A DNA stretch of 10,166 nt, taken from NCBI GenBank assembly GCA_021827885.1, contig JAKAUD010000049.1, positions 1-10,166 of the forward strand, read 5' to 3'. The DNA is from Thermoplasmata archaeon. GTDB lineage: Archaea; Thermoplasmatota; Thermoplasmata; Thermoplasmatales; Thermoplasmataceae. The notes under the pieces are model-generated. The model worked only from the letters and a program-made list of their open reading frames with translations. It did no database searches and had not been told where the DNA came from. Both the position numbers and the translations under genes were made by a program. Below, in pieces: positions 1-7,988 of this stretch; positions within the stretch are counted from its first letter, which is position 1, and each line of letters begins with the position of its first letter.

Positions 1-443
1 CAGTCAAAGTTATCGCCGTATACGATGGATTTTGGCACAAAGCCTGCATCATCATTCTTGTTGAAGGACAGGTCTTCATTCTGGTCCCCAAGTACATAGC
101 CAAAGATGTCATCGCTCCACTTTATGGCTCCGGATAGTGCCTTCGCATAGGGGTCCATGAGCAGCTTGTTGCGGTTGAATCTATGTCCTTTTTCAGGCAT
201 GAACGGGCCATCAACCCTGTACCCATACATGGTGCCAGCTCCAATTCCGGAAATATGAGCATGCCAGACATGATTGTCAACGTTCTTGAATGAAATTACC
301 TCGGATGGGGAGGAATCATCACTTTTTCTGTAAACTTCCAGTTCAACAGATGTTGCGTTTTCCGAGAAGATGGCGAAATTCGTGCCATCCTCAGTGATAG
401 TTGATCCCAGTGGGTATGGGTTTCCCGTTCGGGTATTGAGCAT
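1..443 (-). CDS. treX: Glycogen debranching enzyme, TreX/GlgX type (N-terminal part, truncated by window edge)
   Basis: Hydrolyses alpha-1,6 branch points of glycogen-like glucan in the cytoplasm (GH13 isoamylase-type family). Only the first 147 codons are visible; the gene runs off the left edge. The visible part is the N-terminal CBM48-like beta-sandwich with family signatures: NPYPLGSTI near residues 7-15, GTNFAIFSENAT near 19-30, YGYRVDGPF, then GHRFNRNKLLMDPYAKA and FGYVLGDQNEDLSF. These match archaeal TreX and bacterial GlgX. The ATG at 443 is the only reasonable start, because an in-frame TAG lies four codons upstream. A TATA-like box sits about 27 nt before it, so translation is probably leaderless. 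The catalytic barrel is outside the window, so activity cannot be checked. It follows maltokinase on the same strand and probably serves turnover or trimming of the glucan made by its neighbours. TreX is often found with TreY/TreZ; neither is seen here. Confidence 0.92.
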   Translation of the reverse strand, partial: MLNTRTGNPYPLGSTITEDGTNFAIFSENATSVELEVYRKSDDSSPSEVISFKNVDNHVWHAHISGIGAGTMYGYRVDGPFMPEKGHRFNRNKLLMDPYAKALSGAIKWSDDIFGYVLGDQNEDLSFNKNDDAGFVPKSIVYGDNFD

Positions 444-466
444 TGCGAAGGAATACTATTGTTGCC

Positions 467-473
467 TAATATA
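467..473 (-). promoter_or_regulatory. TATA-like box for treX
   Basis: On the minus strand the sequence reads CCTATATTAGG; the TATATTA core is centred about 27 nt before the treX ATG. That is the spacing expected for an archaeal leaderless transcript starting at the ATG. It suggests treX can be transcribed independently of the upstream glgB-glgE-treS-mak genes. The 72-nt gap between mak and treX holds nothing else recognised, and no clear terminator. Confidence 0.5.
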
Positions 474-515
474 GGTTTTGTGTTTACTCTACCGCTATAA
501 CGCTTCAGATCAATG

Positions 516-2021
516 CTATTTCACTTTGAATTCGCTGAAAATCCTCGCGACAGAATTTAACGGGACCTTGACCCAATCCGGCCTGTTATTGAGTTCGTAT
601 ACAAGTTCATAGGCTGACTTTTCAGCGACAAACATCTTTAGCATCATGTCTGCGAATTCCCGGTCTGATCCGAGCAATCCCCGATCAAGGCCAACAGATT
701 CCCTGTAAGCATAGACATAAACATTCTCTGCACGAACCCTTGTAGCATTGATAAATTCTTCAAGTCCATCAACCCCGTTCAATTTAAAAACTGACTGCAG
801 GAGGTAATCCATTGACCTTATCATACCGGCAATATCCTTTTCAGGAGGGTATTTCTTGATTCTTTCCGATATGTCCTTCATCGGTTCACCCTCAAAATCA
901 ATGACATAATAACTGCCTCCAGCCATGAGGATCTGTCCCAAATGATAGTCTCCATGCACCCTTATCTTCTGTGCATGACTTTCCCTTAACTTTGATAGAA
1001 GGTAATCCTCAGCATATTTAAGTGGGGCGGACCATTTGTCCGACGAGAAATTCATCCGCCCTAGAGTGCAGATGTCTTTCCTTTCTTCTATAATCGCCAG
1101 CGCGTTTTCCAGGTATTCCCGGATCTGACTGGCAACCCTGGTTATGTCTCTTTCCTCAACCTCTTCAGGTGTGAAGGGCAGACCCCCAATGGAGGAAAGG
1201 GCACGGTGCATTCTACCGGTAAGCCTTCCGAGGCTGTCAGCAGCCTTGATAAACTCGACCATAAATTTTTCCTCAAAGCTATGGTCCGCCGTGCTTCTTC
1301 TCAGCAGATTGCTGAACAGTCTGTTATAATGACTCCACGCATCTTCCGAATCTGTTATGAATCTGGATGCATAGGCCAGGTAAATCTTGCCGGATCTGCC
1401 AAAGTAAGACACATCGCCCATTGGTGCTGGAGTTTCACGGAATTCACCCTGTGCAAAAAGTTTCTCCGGGATATCAATATCCGGGTTTTCACCAGGTTTG
1501 ATGTTTCTGTAGTTTTTTATGATAATCGAGTCTCCGAGGATGAACGAACTGTTGCTCTGTTCTGACTTTATCACTCGGAATTCCTGGTTTTGCGGGATAG
1601 TGAAACTGTCAGTGACAGAAAAAGAAATATAGGAGTCCCCGTCGAATACTTTTGCGCCAAGCAGGAAATTGTGCAGAAGGCTCTCTGCATATCTTCTGGA
1701 TAGAAACGCGTCTGTTAGGGTTATGCGTTCATCATTTATGACGAATGATCCGATGGCATTATCATCTACCTTTTCTGAGATTTCGACAGGAATGAAGTAT
1801 AAAGCTTTCTCGTCGCCTGCGAACGTTATTTCGCATACGAGTGCTCTGATTGTACCGGACCTGTCGAGGGAAAAAACGCTCAATATTTCCAACCTCTCCG
1901 CCTTAATGGCTTTATGTGCGTACCATCTCCGGGAACTGGCATATCTAAGTAATGATGAACTGAAATGTTCCTGCAGGAATGCTTTAGATGCTTCAGTCAT
2001 CAAAATCTTTCTCGTCTTCAT
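516..2021 (-). CDS. mak: Maltokinase (ATP-dependent, forms maltose 1-phosphate)
   Basis: Phosphorylates maltose at C1 to give alpha-maltose 1-phosphate, the donor used by GlgE. The 501-residue length suits stand-alone maltokinases (Mak/Pep2). Visible marks are an N-terminal SRRWYAHK segment (residues 30-37, equivalent to the QRWFAGK-type motif of the family), a nucleotide-lobe segment around residues 161-184 with SIIIKNYR and a NPDIDIP turn, the kinase-like VHGDYHLGQIL motif (355-365; catalytic base expected at D358), and VIDFEGEP (373-380; metal-binding D375 expected). EKDIAGMIRSMDYLL (394-408) is also typical. The start overlaps the end of treS by 29 nt; a second ATG at codon 8 (position 2000) would reduce this to 8 nt. 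Neither start has a convincing Shine-Dalgarno site, so translation is probably coupled to treS. In many bacteria Mak is fused to or complexed with TreS, which supports the assignment. Confidence 0.93.
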   Translation of the reverse strand: MKTRKILMTEASKAFLQEHFSSSLLRYASSRRWYAHKAIKAERLEILSVFSLDRSGTIRALVCEITFAGDEKALYFIPVEISEKVDDNAIGSFVINDERITLTDAFLSRRYAESLLHNFLLGAKVFDGDSYISFSVTDSFTIPQNQEFRVIKSEQSNSSFILGDSIIIKNYRNIKPGENPDIDIPEKLFAQGEFRETPAPMGDVSYFGRSGKIYLAYASRFITDSEDAWSHYNRLFSNLLRRSTADHSFEEKFMVEFIKAADSLGRLTGRMHRALSSIGGLPFTPEEVEERDITRVASQIREYLENALAIIEERKDICTLGRMNFSSDKWSAPLKYAEDYLLSKLRESHAQKIRVHGDYHLGQILMAGGSYYVIDFEGEPMKDISERIKKYPPEKDIAGMIRSMDYLLQSVFKLNGVDGLEEFINATRVRAENVYVYAYRESVGLDRGLLGSDREFADMMLKMFVAEKSAYELVYELNNRPDWVKVPLNSVARIFSEFKVK

Positions 2022-3660
2022 GGTCTGGCACGGTAAGGTTCAGCCAGAAGAAGCCTCTCGGTGGCAGAGTGAAGAAATAAGGCAGATCTCCTATGCGGGG
2101 AAATGGTGATTTAGTGATGGCTTCTAGGGGTTTGAGCCCCCTGAATTCCGGGAGGTTGAGTTCAACGTATGTCGGTCTTCTGGACAGGTTGAAGATGCAC
2201 AGCATCCGCTGGTCTTTATACTCCCTGACGTATGTTAGCACCCTGCGGTTCTTCTGGTCTATGAACCTTATCCCTCCCCTTCCGAGCAGTTCAGAGTAAT
2301 TCTTCCTTACCCTCAGCATTTTTTTCATCCAATTCAGCAGGGACGACCCGGATCTCAGTTCCGATTCTACGTTGACGCTCTCATAATGGTAATTAGGGTT
2401 GGTCACAACAGGCGAATACAGCTGTTCGTTATCTGCCGTAGAGAACCCAGCATTCCTGTCATATGACCACTGCATCGGGGTTCTGACGCCATTCCTGTCC
2501 CCAAGGTATACGTTATCGCCCATACCGATCTCGTCTCCATAGTAGATAATTGGAGTGCCGGGAAGAGATAGCATTAGGGCGTTCAGCAGTTCCAGCGTAG
2601 CCCTGTCATTATCCACCAGTGGGGCAAGTCTCCTTCTTATTCCCAGGTTCAGCCTCATCTTCGGCAATTTTGCATACTCATTATACATGATATCCCTTTC
2701 CTCATCGGTAACCATCTCGAGTGTGAGCTCGTCATGGTTCCTCAGGAATATCGCCCAATCACAGTTGTCAGGGATAGGCAGGGTCTGGCTGATAATGTTG
2801 ATCAGTGGAAAGCTGTTTTCCCTAGCGAGAGAGATGAACATTCTGGGCATCAAAGGGAAATTGAATGCCATATGGAACTCATCGCCTTTCCCGAAGTATT
2901 GCTTCGCATCGCTTGGCCACTGGTTTGCTTCGGCAAGGAGTATTGTTCCAGGGAATTCTTCATCCATCATTTTCCTGATCTCCTTAAAATATTCATGGGT
3001 CTCCGGCAGGTTCTCACAGCTCGTGCCCTCACGCTCAAACAGGTATGGGACGGCATCACAACGGAAACCATCAAGTCCAAGCCGAAGCCAGTATCTTATG
3101 ACGTTCTTCATCTCCTCGCGAACTTCCGGATTGTCATAGTTCAGGTCCGGCTGATGGGAGTAAAATCTATGCCAGTAATACTGCTTGGTGTTAGGCTCCC
3201 ATGTCCAGTTGGAGATTTCGCTGTCTATAAATATTATCCTGACTCCACTATATTTTGCGTCAGAGTCGCTCCATACAAACCAGTCTCTCTTAGGCGAATC
3301 CCTGCTCTTCTTCGCATCCTGGAACCACTGGTTCTGATCAGATATGTGGTTGAGGACAAGGTCCGCCACCACGCGTATATTCAAGGCATGAGCCTCCGCT
3401 ATAAACCCCTTGAAGTCATCCAGCGTGCCATATTCAGGCTGGATGGAATAGTAGTCCGCGATATCGTAACCATCATCCTTCAATGGGGATTTATAGAACG
3501 GCAGCAGCCAGATGGCATCTACACCCAGGTCATGCAGATAAGGCAGCTTTATCCGAAGGCCATTGAAATCACCAGTCCCGTCGTTGGTTGAATCAAAAAA
3601 AGATTTGACAGGTACCTCATAGAAAACGGCATCCCTGTACCACAGCGGATTATTATCCAT
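1993..3660 (-). CDS. treS: Trehalose synthase / maltose alpha-D-glucosyltransferase
   Basis: Interconverts trehalose and maltose by intramolecular rearrangement (GH13). The 555 residues match the family's usual length. It starts with LWYRDAVFYEVPVKSF (residues 6-21, the usual TreS opening) and carries the barrel motifs VVADLVLNH (97-105), GLDGFRCDAVPYL (195-207, nucleophile D202), LLAEANQW (241-248, acid/base E244) and FLRNHDELTLEM (305-316, transition-state stabiliser D310). IIYYGDEIGMGDN and GVRTPMQWS are also diagnostic. The 42-residue nucleophile-to-acid spacing equals that known for mycobacterial TreS. A C-terminal beta domain follows, then a short acidic tail (DHEDEKDFDD). The ATG lies 5 nt after the glgE stop and has a GAGGT site at good distance. 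In this operon it would supply maltose from trehalose for Mak; the reaction is reversible, so it could also make trehalose. Confidence 0.96.
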   Translation of the reverse strand: MDNNPLWYRDAVFYEVPVKSFFDSTNDGTGDFNGLRIKLPYLHDLGVDAIWLLPFYKSPLKDDGYDIADYYSIQPEYGTLDDFKGFIAEAHALNIRVVADLVLNHISDQNQWFQDAKKSRDSPKRDWFVWSDSDAKYSGVRIIFIDSEISNWTWEPNTKQYYWHRFYSHQPDLNYDNPEVREEMKNVIRYWLRLGLDGFRCDAVPYLFEREGTSCENLPETHEYFKEIRKMMDEEFPGTILLAEANQWPSDAKQYFGKGDEFHMAFNFPLMPRMFISLARENSFPLINIISQTLPIPDNCDWAIFLRNHDELTLEMVTDEERDIMYNEYAKLPKMRLNLGIRRRLAPLVDNDRATLELLNALMLSLPGTPIIYYGDEIGMGDNVYLGDRNGVRTPMQWSYDRNAGFSTADNEQLYSPVVTNPNYHYESVNVESELRSGSSLLNWMKKMLRVRKNYSELLGRGGIRFIDQKNRRVLTYVREYKDQRMLCIFNLSRRPTYVELNLPEFRGLKPLEAITKSPFPRIGDLPYFFTLPPRGFFWLNLTVPDHEDEKDFDD

Positions 3661-3665
3661 CTTAC

Positions 3666-5600
3666 CTACCTCTCAACCCTGAAAACGTGAGCCATTCTCT
3701 GATCCGGAGTGAGCCTGACATAGCCATACATGCCCTGCCATACATATAACTCTCCGGTCAACAGATCCATGATTTTGTAAGGGACGTCTCCGCTGACTCC
3801 AAGGAGGTCAAGAGGAACCTTTAGATTTGCTGAATGCAGTTCCTTTGGGTTCAGGTTAAGAGCTACGAGTATTGCGTTCTTCCTGTCTCCGGATACACGG
3901 CTATAAAAGATAATGTTTGGGTTGTCGCTTTGATGGAAACGCACGTTGCCGAACTCCTGCAACGAAATGTTATCTCTCCTGATTGAATTGAGGGTTGCTA
4001 TTAATTGTTTGATATTTCCTTCGCTGTTCCAGTCCCTGACCTTTATCTCATATTTCTCCGAATTAAGATATTCCTCGCTGTTTTCCACGGCTTCATTTTC
4101 ACATAGCTCAAACCCGCTGTAAATTCCCCAGAGAGGTGAAAGTGTGGCAGCCAGAACAGCCCTGATCTTGAACGCCGCTCTGCCACCTGTCTGGAGTATC
4201 GGTGGAAGTATATCCGGGGTGTTCGTAAACAACATCGGCCTAAAGTGATCCGAAATTGGTGGGGAAGAAAGTTCTGTGAAGTATTCCCTTATCTCAAAAT
4301 CGTAGTTCCTCCAGGTGAAATATGTGTACGACATGGAAAAACCAAGCTTGGAAAGTTCATACATAACAGCGGGTCGCGTGAAAGCTTCGGCCAGAAAGAT
4401 AACGTCCGGGTATTCTACCCTGACCTCTCGTATGATCCATTCCCAGAATTCAAATGGTTTTGTGTGCGGGTTGTCTACCCTGAATATCCTTATCCCTTTC
4501 TCAGCCCAGAAAATAACCACCCTCTTGAGTTCCAACCATAGGTTTTCTTTGTCGGGAGAATCAAAATTCAAAGGAAATATGTCATAATATTTCTTAGGCG
4601 GATTTTCAGCATATCTTATGGACCCATCAGGTCGCTTGAAGAACCAGTCAGGGTGCTGCGTTACATATGGATGATCGGGGGAGCACTGGAACGCAAGGTC
4701 CAATGCAATTTCAATTCCATATCCAGCTGCTTTCCTGATAAGGTTCACAAACTCCTCCATTGTTCCCAGATCCGGATTTATGGATTGATGTCCTCCGTCT
4801 GCGTTTCCTATTGCCCACGGACTTCCGGGATCCGTTTCATCTGCAACGCGAGACCCGTTCTTTCCTCTCCGCTGTGTAATCCCGATTGGATGGATAGGGG
4901 TCAGGTATAAAACGTCAAATCCCATTGCGGCAATATCCGGAAGTCTGCGGATGCAATCGAGAAAAGTTCCCGAAGTTCCAGGTTTCGCGCCCTGTGATCG
5001 TGGAAACAGTTCATACCAGCTGGCAAAACCAGCTTTTTTTCTCTCTACCACAAGCCTTAGCTTATGGCGGTAGGTCTCGGGATATAACTTTTTCTGATAT
5101 TTCTGCACAAGTGAACTTAGTTCAGGGCCTTTCAGTATCTCGATCACTTCTAGGGGGCTGGCGTTCTTCATTGCTGAAAACCTTTCATTGACAAGCGATT
5201 TCTCCCTCCCGGCTGTCTTCTTCATTATGCCTGAAAGCAGGGTCGAAACAACCGCCAGGTCACTGGATATGCTTTCACCTCCCCTATACCAGGACTCAAT
5301 ATTGCCAAGGGCTGTGGAGTAGGTATCTATCCAGGCCTCGATTGTATACTCATATATTCCCGCCTCCTCAACCGTGAAGCTTCCCGTCCACCTGTCGTTG
5401 TATCCTAGATGCATCTGTGAAGTTTTCCATTTCATATCCCCAACTTTCCTGTACTCGAGATCCGCCCGGATTTTATCAGAACCGTGCGTGAATATGTCAG
5501 CTTCAACTGTAAATTCATCTCCTATTACCCTTTTTGCAGGAAATCTGCCGCAATCAATTAGGGGATGGACGTTTTCTATGGAGACCCTTGATGCATTCAT
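3666..5600 (-). CDS. glgE: Alpha-1,4-glucan:maltose-1-phosphate maltosyltransferase
   Basis: Transfers maltosyl units from maltose 1-phosphate to the non-reducing end of alpha-1,4-glucan, releasing phosphate (GH13_3). The 644 residues are slightly below the 660-700 typical of bacterial GlgE. An N-terminal beta-sandwich (about 1-100, with GRFPAKRVIGDEF) and a helical insertion (about 110-185) precede the barrel. Signatures are DVLYLTPIHPIG (229-240), NPPKKYYDIFPLNFD (333-347, phosphate-binding region), FRVDNPHTKP (373-382, nucleophile D376), LAEAFTRP (403-410, acid/base E405), SYTYFTWRN (424-432) and FTNTPDIL (458-465, D463). The 29-residue nucleophile-to-acid spacing equals that of Streptomyces GlgE. 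The VDNPHTKPFEFWEW block separates GlgE from ordinary amylases. The start overlaps the glgB stop as ATGA, with a GAGGAG upstream, so the two are translationally coupled. The neighbouring Mak supplies its donor. Confidence 0.96.
   Translation of the reverse strand: MNASRVSIENVHPLIDCGRFPAKRVIGDEFTVEADIFTHGSDKIRADLEYRKVGDMKWKTSQMHLGYNDRWTGSFTVEEAGIYEYTIEAWIDTYSTALGNIESWYRGGESISSDLAVVSTLLSGIMKKTAGREKSLVNERFSAMKNASPLEVIEILKGPELSSLVQKYQKKLYPETYRHKLRLVVERKKAGFASWYELFPRSQGAKPGTSGTFLDCIRRLPDIAAMGFDVLYLTPIHPIGITQRRGKNGSRVADETDPGSPWAIGNADGGHQSINPDLGTMEEFVNLIRKAAGYGIEIALDLAFQCSPDHPYVTQHPDWFFKRPDGSIRYAENPPKKYYDIFPLNFDSPDKENLWLELKRVVIFWAEKGIRIFRVDNPHTKPFEFWEWIIREVRVEYPDVIFLAEAFTRPAVMYELSKLGFSMSYTYFTWRNYDFEIREYFTELSSPPISDHFRPMLFTNTPDILPPILQTGGRAAFKIRAVLAATLSPLWGIYSGFELCENEAVENSEEYLNSEKYEIKVRDWNSEGNIKQLIATLNSIRRDNISLQEFGNVRFHQSDNPNIIFYSRVSGDRKNAILVALNLNPKELHSANLKVPLDLLGVSGDVPYKIMDLLTGELYVWQGMYGYVRLTPDQRMAHVFRVER
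3668..3672 (-). promoter_or_regulatory. Ribosome binding site for treS
   Basis: Minus strand reads GAGAGGTAGGTAAG before the treS ATG; GAGGT sits 7 nt upstream of the start codon and overlaps the glgE TAG stop. It supports the chosen start and re-initiation within a polycistronic mRNA. Confidence 0.6.
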
Positions 5601-7798
5601 TGCTTCTTCAACTCCTCTGATTCAAATAATAGCGCACCTAATGGTGGGAGGGTGACCTCAAGTGACCTTTGCTTCCCATGCATTCCCTGTGCCGAGGCTA
5701 TCCTTCCACCATAGTTACCGACTCCGCTTCCACCGTAATCCTTGGAATCCGAGTTGAATATTTCCCTGTAGAAACCGGGGCGGTTCACTCCGATAACGTA
5801 ATTGTATCTGGGTACAGGCGTAAAGTTAAAGACAGCCACAATCTCGCCGGAAGGTTCAACGGAATGCCTGATAAAACTTATCACGCTGTTATTGGAGTCA
5901 TTAAAATCTATCCACTCAAATCCACTGTACGAGCAGTCCTCCTCGTGCAGTGACCCATTCTTCCTATACAGTCCGTTCAGGTCTGACAGTAATAATGAGA
6001 TCTGGCGACGTGCAGTCTCTTGTTCTTTTGGCCAGTCCAGGCTGCTCAGGGCATTCCATTCTGCATCCTGAACAAACTCGTTTCCCATAAATATCAGTTT
6101 CTTTCCCGGATATGCCATCATATAAGAATAAAGCAGTCTTGCATTTGCCAGCTTTTGCCAATCGTCACCTGGCATTTTTCTGTAGATGGACCCCTTGCCG
6201 TGTACTACCTCGTCGTGTGAAATTGGTAATATAAAATTCTCGCTGAATGCATACCACACGGAAAAAGTTAGCCTGCCCATGTCATATCTCCTGTAAATCG
6301 GGTCCTTGGAGAAAAACTCAAGGGTATCATGCATCCATCCCATGTTCCACTTGTAGTCAAACCCAAGTCCTCCAAGTTCGACAGGTCTTGTAACTCCTTC
6401 CCAGGCAGTCGATTCCTCTGCTATGAGCATTATCCCAGGAAAACGATCGTGCAGGACATATGACAGTTCCCTCAGGAAAGAGATGGCCTCCAAATTTTCC
6501 CTTCCTCCATACTTGTTTGGAATCCACTCCCCCTCCTTCCGTGAATAATCCAGATACAGCATTGATGAGACTGCGTCTATTCGGATTCCATCTGCATGGT
6601 ATTTCTCGATCCAGAACAGGGCGCTGGAAATGAGGAAATTACGAACCTCGTTTCTTCCATAATTGAAAATTCTCGTTCCCCAATCCGGATGCCTTCCCTT
6701 TCTAGGGTTTTCGTGATCGTATAAATGTGTGCCGTCGTACATCGAGAGTCCGTATTCATCGTCTGGAAAATGTGCTGGAACCCAGTCCAGTATAACCCCC
6801 AAACCATTGTCATGCATTTTTTCAATGAAATATATGAAATCTTCCGGAGTTCCAAACCTTGAAGTAGGAGAGAAATAATTGATAACTTGGTATCCCCATG
6901 ATTCATCGAGGGGGTGTTCCATGACAGGCATAAGCTCCACGTGGGTGAAGCCCATCTGCTTCACATAAGTGACAAGTTCGTCCGCAATTTCCCTGTAGTT
7001 TTTGAAACTCCCGGAACCGGTTCTTCGCCAGGAACCAAGATGGACCTCATAGATGGAAATCGCCGAATTCCTGGATCCCGACGAGAACCTGTTGCTTATC
7101 CATTGGCCGTCCTCCCACCTGGATGGTATATCCATCACGATAGATGCAGTTCTCGGTCGTTTCTCTGTAAGGAAGGCATAAGGATCTGTCCGAAGTGAAA
7201 CGTTATTTCCGTTCCTGGGCATTATGGCATACTTGTAGTATTCGTGCTCGGTAATGCCAGGGATAAAAATTTCCCATATTCCTGACATTTTCACGTTGAA
7301 CATGGGGTTCATGCCAGCATACCAGTGGTTGAAATTCCCGACCACTGACACGGATTTTGCATTCGGTGCCCAGACCACAAACCGAACTCCGCTCATTCCC
7401 TCTCTGACAGCAAGGTGAGATCCGAAGGTGAGGTAACTCTCGTATAACTGTCCTTTCCCATAGAGATACAAATCAAAATCCGAGATTTCCGGCGGATAGG
7501 CGTAGGGATCGCCTCTTGCATCAATGTATCCGCTTTCGTCCTCGTACGATAGTTTATATCCCCTAGTCCCGAATTCATTCTTAGAAACATAGTGGTAAAA
7601 ACCATTTCCATCGGAAATCATATCCTCTCTTGCGCCGGTTTCCTGGAATTCGACCCAGGCCCTTTTTGCCTGAGGAAAGTAACTCCTTATGACCAGACTT
7701 CCATCATCTAATTTATGTGGACCAAGGTAGGAATGAGGACTTATTTCCCGGCAACCTTGTATAGAACCCATATAATCCGGATTAATCAGAAATTCCAC
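5597..7798 (-). CDS. glgB: 1,4-alpha-glucan branching enzyme
   Basis: Cuts alpha-1,4 chains and re-attaches them as alpha-1,6 branches (GH13). At 733 residues it is a full-length, bacterial-type GlgB. It has an N1 beta domain (about 15-110, with SPHSYLGPHKL), a CBM48 domain (about 120-225, with VRFVVWAPNAKSVSVVGNFN), the barrel (about 250-610) and a C-terminal beta domain. Motifs are YEVHLGSWRR (250-259), ESWGYQVINYFSPTSRFGTPEDF (299-321), ILDWVPAHFP (336-345), DGIRIDAVSS (403-412, nucleophile D408), IAEEST (459-464, acid/base E461) and PISHDEVVHGK (525-535, D529). The 53- and 121-residue spacings equal those of E. coli GlgB. The start is GTG; an in-frame TGA two codons upstream rules out anything longer. 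An ATG at codon 10 is possible but less likely. It is the first gene of the operon, with a TATA box upstream. Confidence 0.96.
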   Translation of the reverse strand: MEFLINPDYMGSIQGCREISPHSYLGPHKLDDGSLVIRSYFPQAKRAWVEFQETGAREDMISDGNGFYHYVSKNEFGTRGYKLSYEDESGYIDARGDPYAYPPEISDFDLYLYGKGQLYESYLTFGSHLAVREGMSGVRFVVWAPNAKSVSVVGNFNHWYAGMNPMFNVKMSGIWEIFIPGITEHEYYKYAIMPRNGNNVSLRTDPYAFLTEKRPRTASIVMDIPSRWEDGQWISNRFSSGSRNSAISIYEVHLGSWRRTGSGSFKNYREIADELVTYVKQMGFTHVELMPVMEHPLDESWGYQVINYFSPTSRFGTPEDFIYFIEKMHDNGLGVILDWVPAHFPDDEYGLSMYDGTHLYDHENPRKGRHPDWGTRIFNYGRNEVRNFLISSALFWIEKYHADGIRIDAVSSMLYLDYSRKEGEWIPNKYGGRENLEAISFLRELSYVLHDRFPGIMLIAEESTAWEGVTRPVELGGLGFDYKWNMGWMHDTLEFFSKDPIYRRYDMGRLTFSVWYAFSENFILPISHDEVVHGKGSIYRKMPGDDWQKLANARLLYSYMMAYPGKKLIFMGNEFVQDAEWNALSSLDWPKEQETARRQISLLLSDLNGLYRKNGSLHEEDCSYSGFEWIDFNDSNNSVISFIRHSVEPSGEIVAVFNFTPVPRYNYVIGVNRPGFYREIFNSDSKDYGGSGVGNYGGRIASAQGMHGKQRSLEVTLPPLGALLFESEELKKQ
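5612..5617 (-). promoter_or_regulatory. Probable ribosome binding site for glgE
   Basis: GAGGAG on the minus strand, inside the last codons of glgB, lies 11 nt before the glgE ATG. The spacing is slightly long, but it fits coupled re-initiation at the ATGA overlap. Confidence 0.4.
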
Positions 7799-7805
7799 CC
7801 TTCAA

Positions 7806-7822
7806 ATTAAACATGATTTAAT
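7806..7822. repeat. 17-bp inverted repeat at the predicted glgB transcription start
   Basis: ATTAAA-CATGA-TTTAAT has perfect 6-bp arms and a 5-nt centre. It lies between the glgB TATA box and the GTG start, over the predicted transcription start (about 7818). That is a usual place for an archaeal repressor operator, but the element is AT-rich and could be chance. Confidence 0.35.
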
Positions 7823-7836
7823 ATGGGCTCTTCACA

Positions 7837-7848
7837 TAAATATATTTA
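7837..7848 (-). promoter_or_regulatory. TATA box for the glgB-glgE-treS-mak operon
   Basis: TAAATATATTTA is a strong, fully symmetrical TATA element in the 190-nt gap between the 325-codon gene and glgB. Counting about 25 nt downstream puts the start of transcription near 7818, giving a leader of about 20 nt before the GTG. A second weaker AT-rich stretch (TTTATAAT, 7876-7883) lies further upstream. Nothing else in this gap is recognised, and no clear terminator for the upstream gene is seen. Confidence 0.6.
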
Positions 7849-7988
7849 CCCGTGGATGAATACAAGAATAGTCCCCTTTATAATCTTGAATTGGCCATGA
7901 TCTTGATCCTTTCACTAGGTTCCATCGGGTCGTCGGGTCAAAAGATGGGGTGTGCCATCTCTACTATTCAATGTGGTCGTACAAAGTG

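Noticed and set aside
2734..3591. 285-codon plus-strand open frame
   Set aside because: It lies entirely opposite treS, whose catalytic motifs are certain, and its translation has no recognisable domain; it is an antisense shadow.
6577..6906. 109-codon minus-strand open frame inside glgB
   Set aside because: Alternative frame of glgB without its own promoter, ribosome site or recognisable motif.
7925..7939. Short tandem-like TCGGGTC repeat upstream of glgB
   Set aside because: Only two 7-bp copies, at a non-diagnostic position; easily chance.
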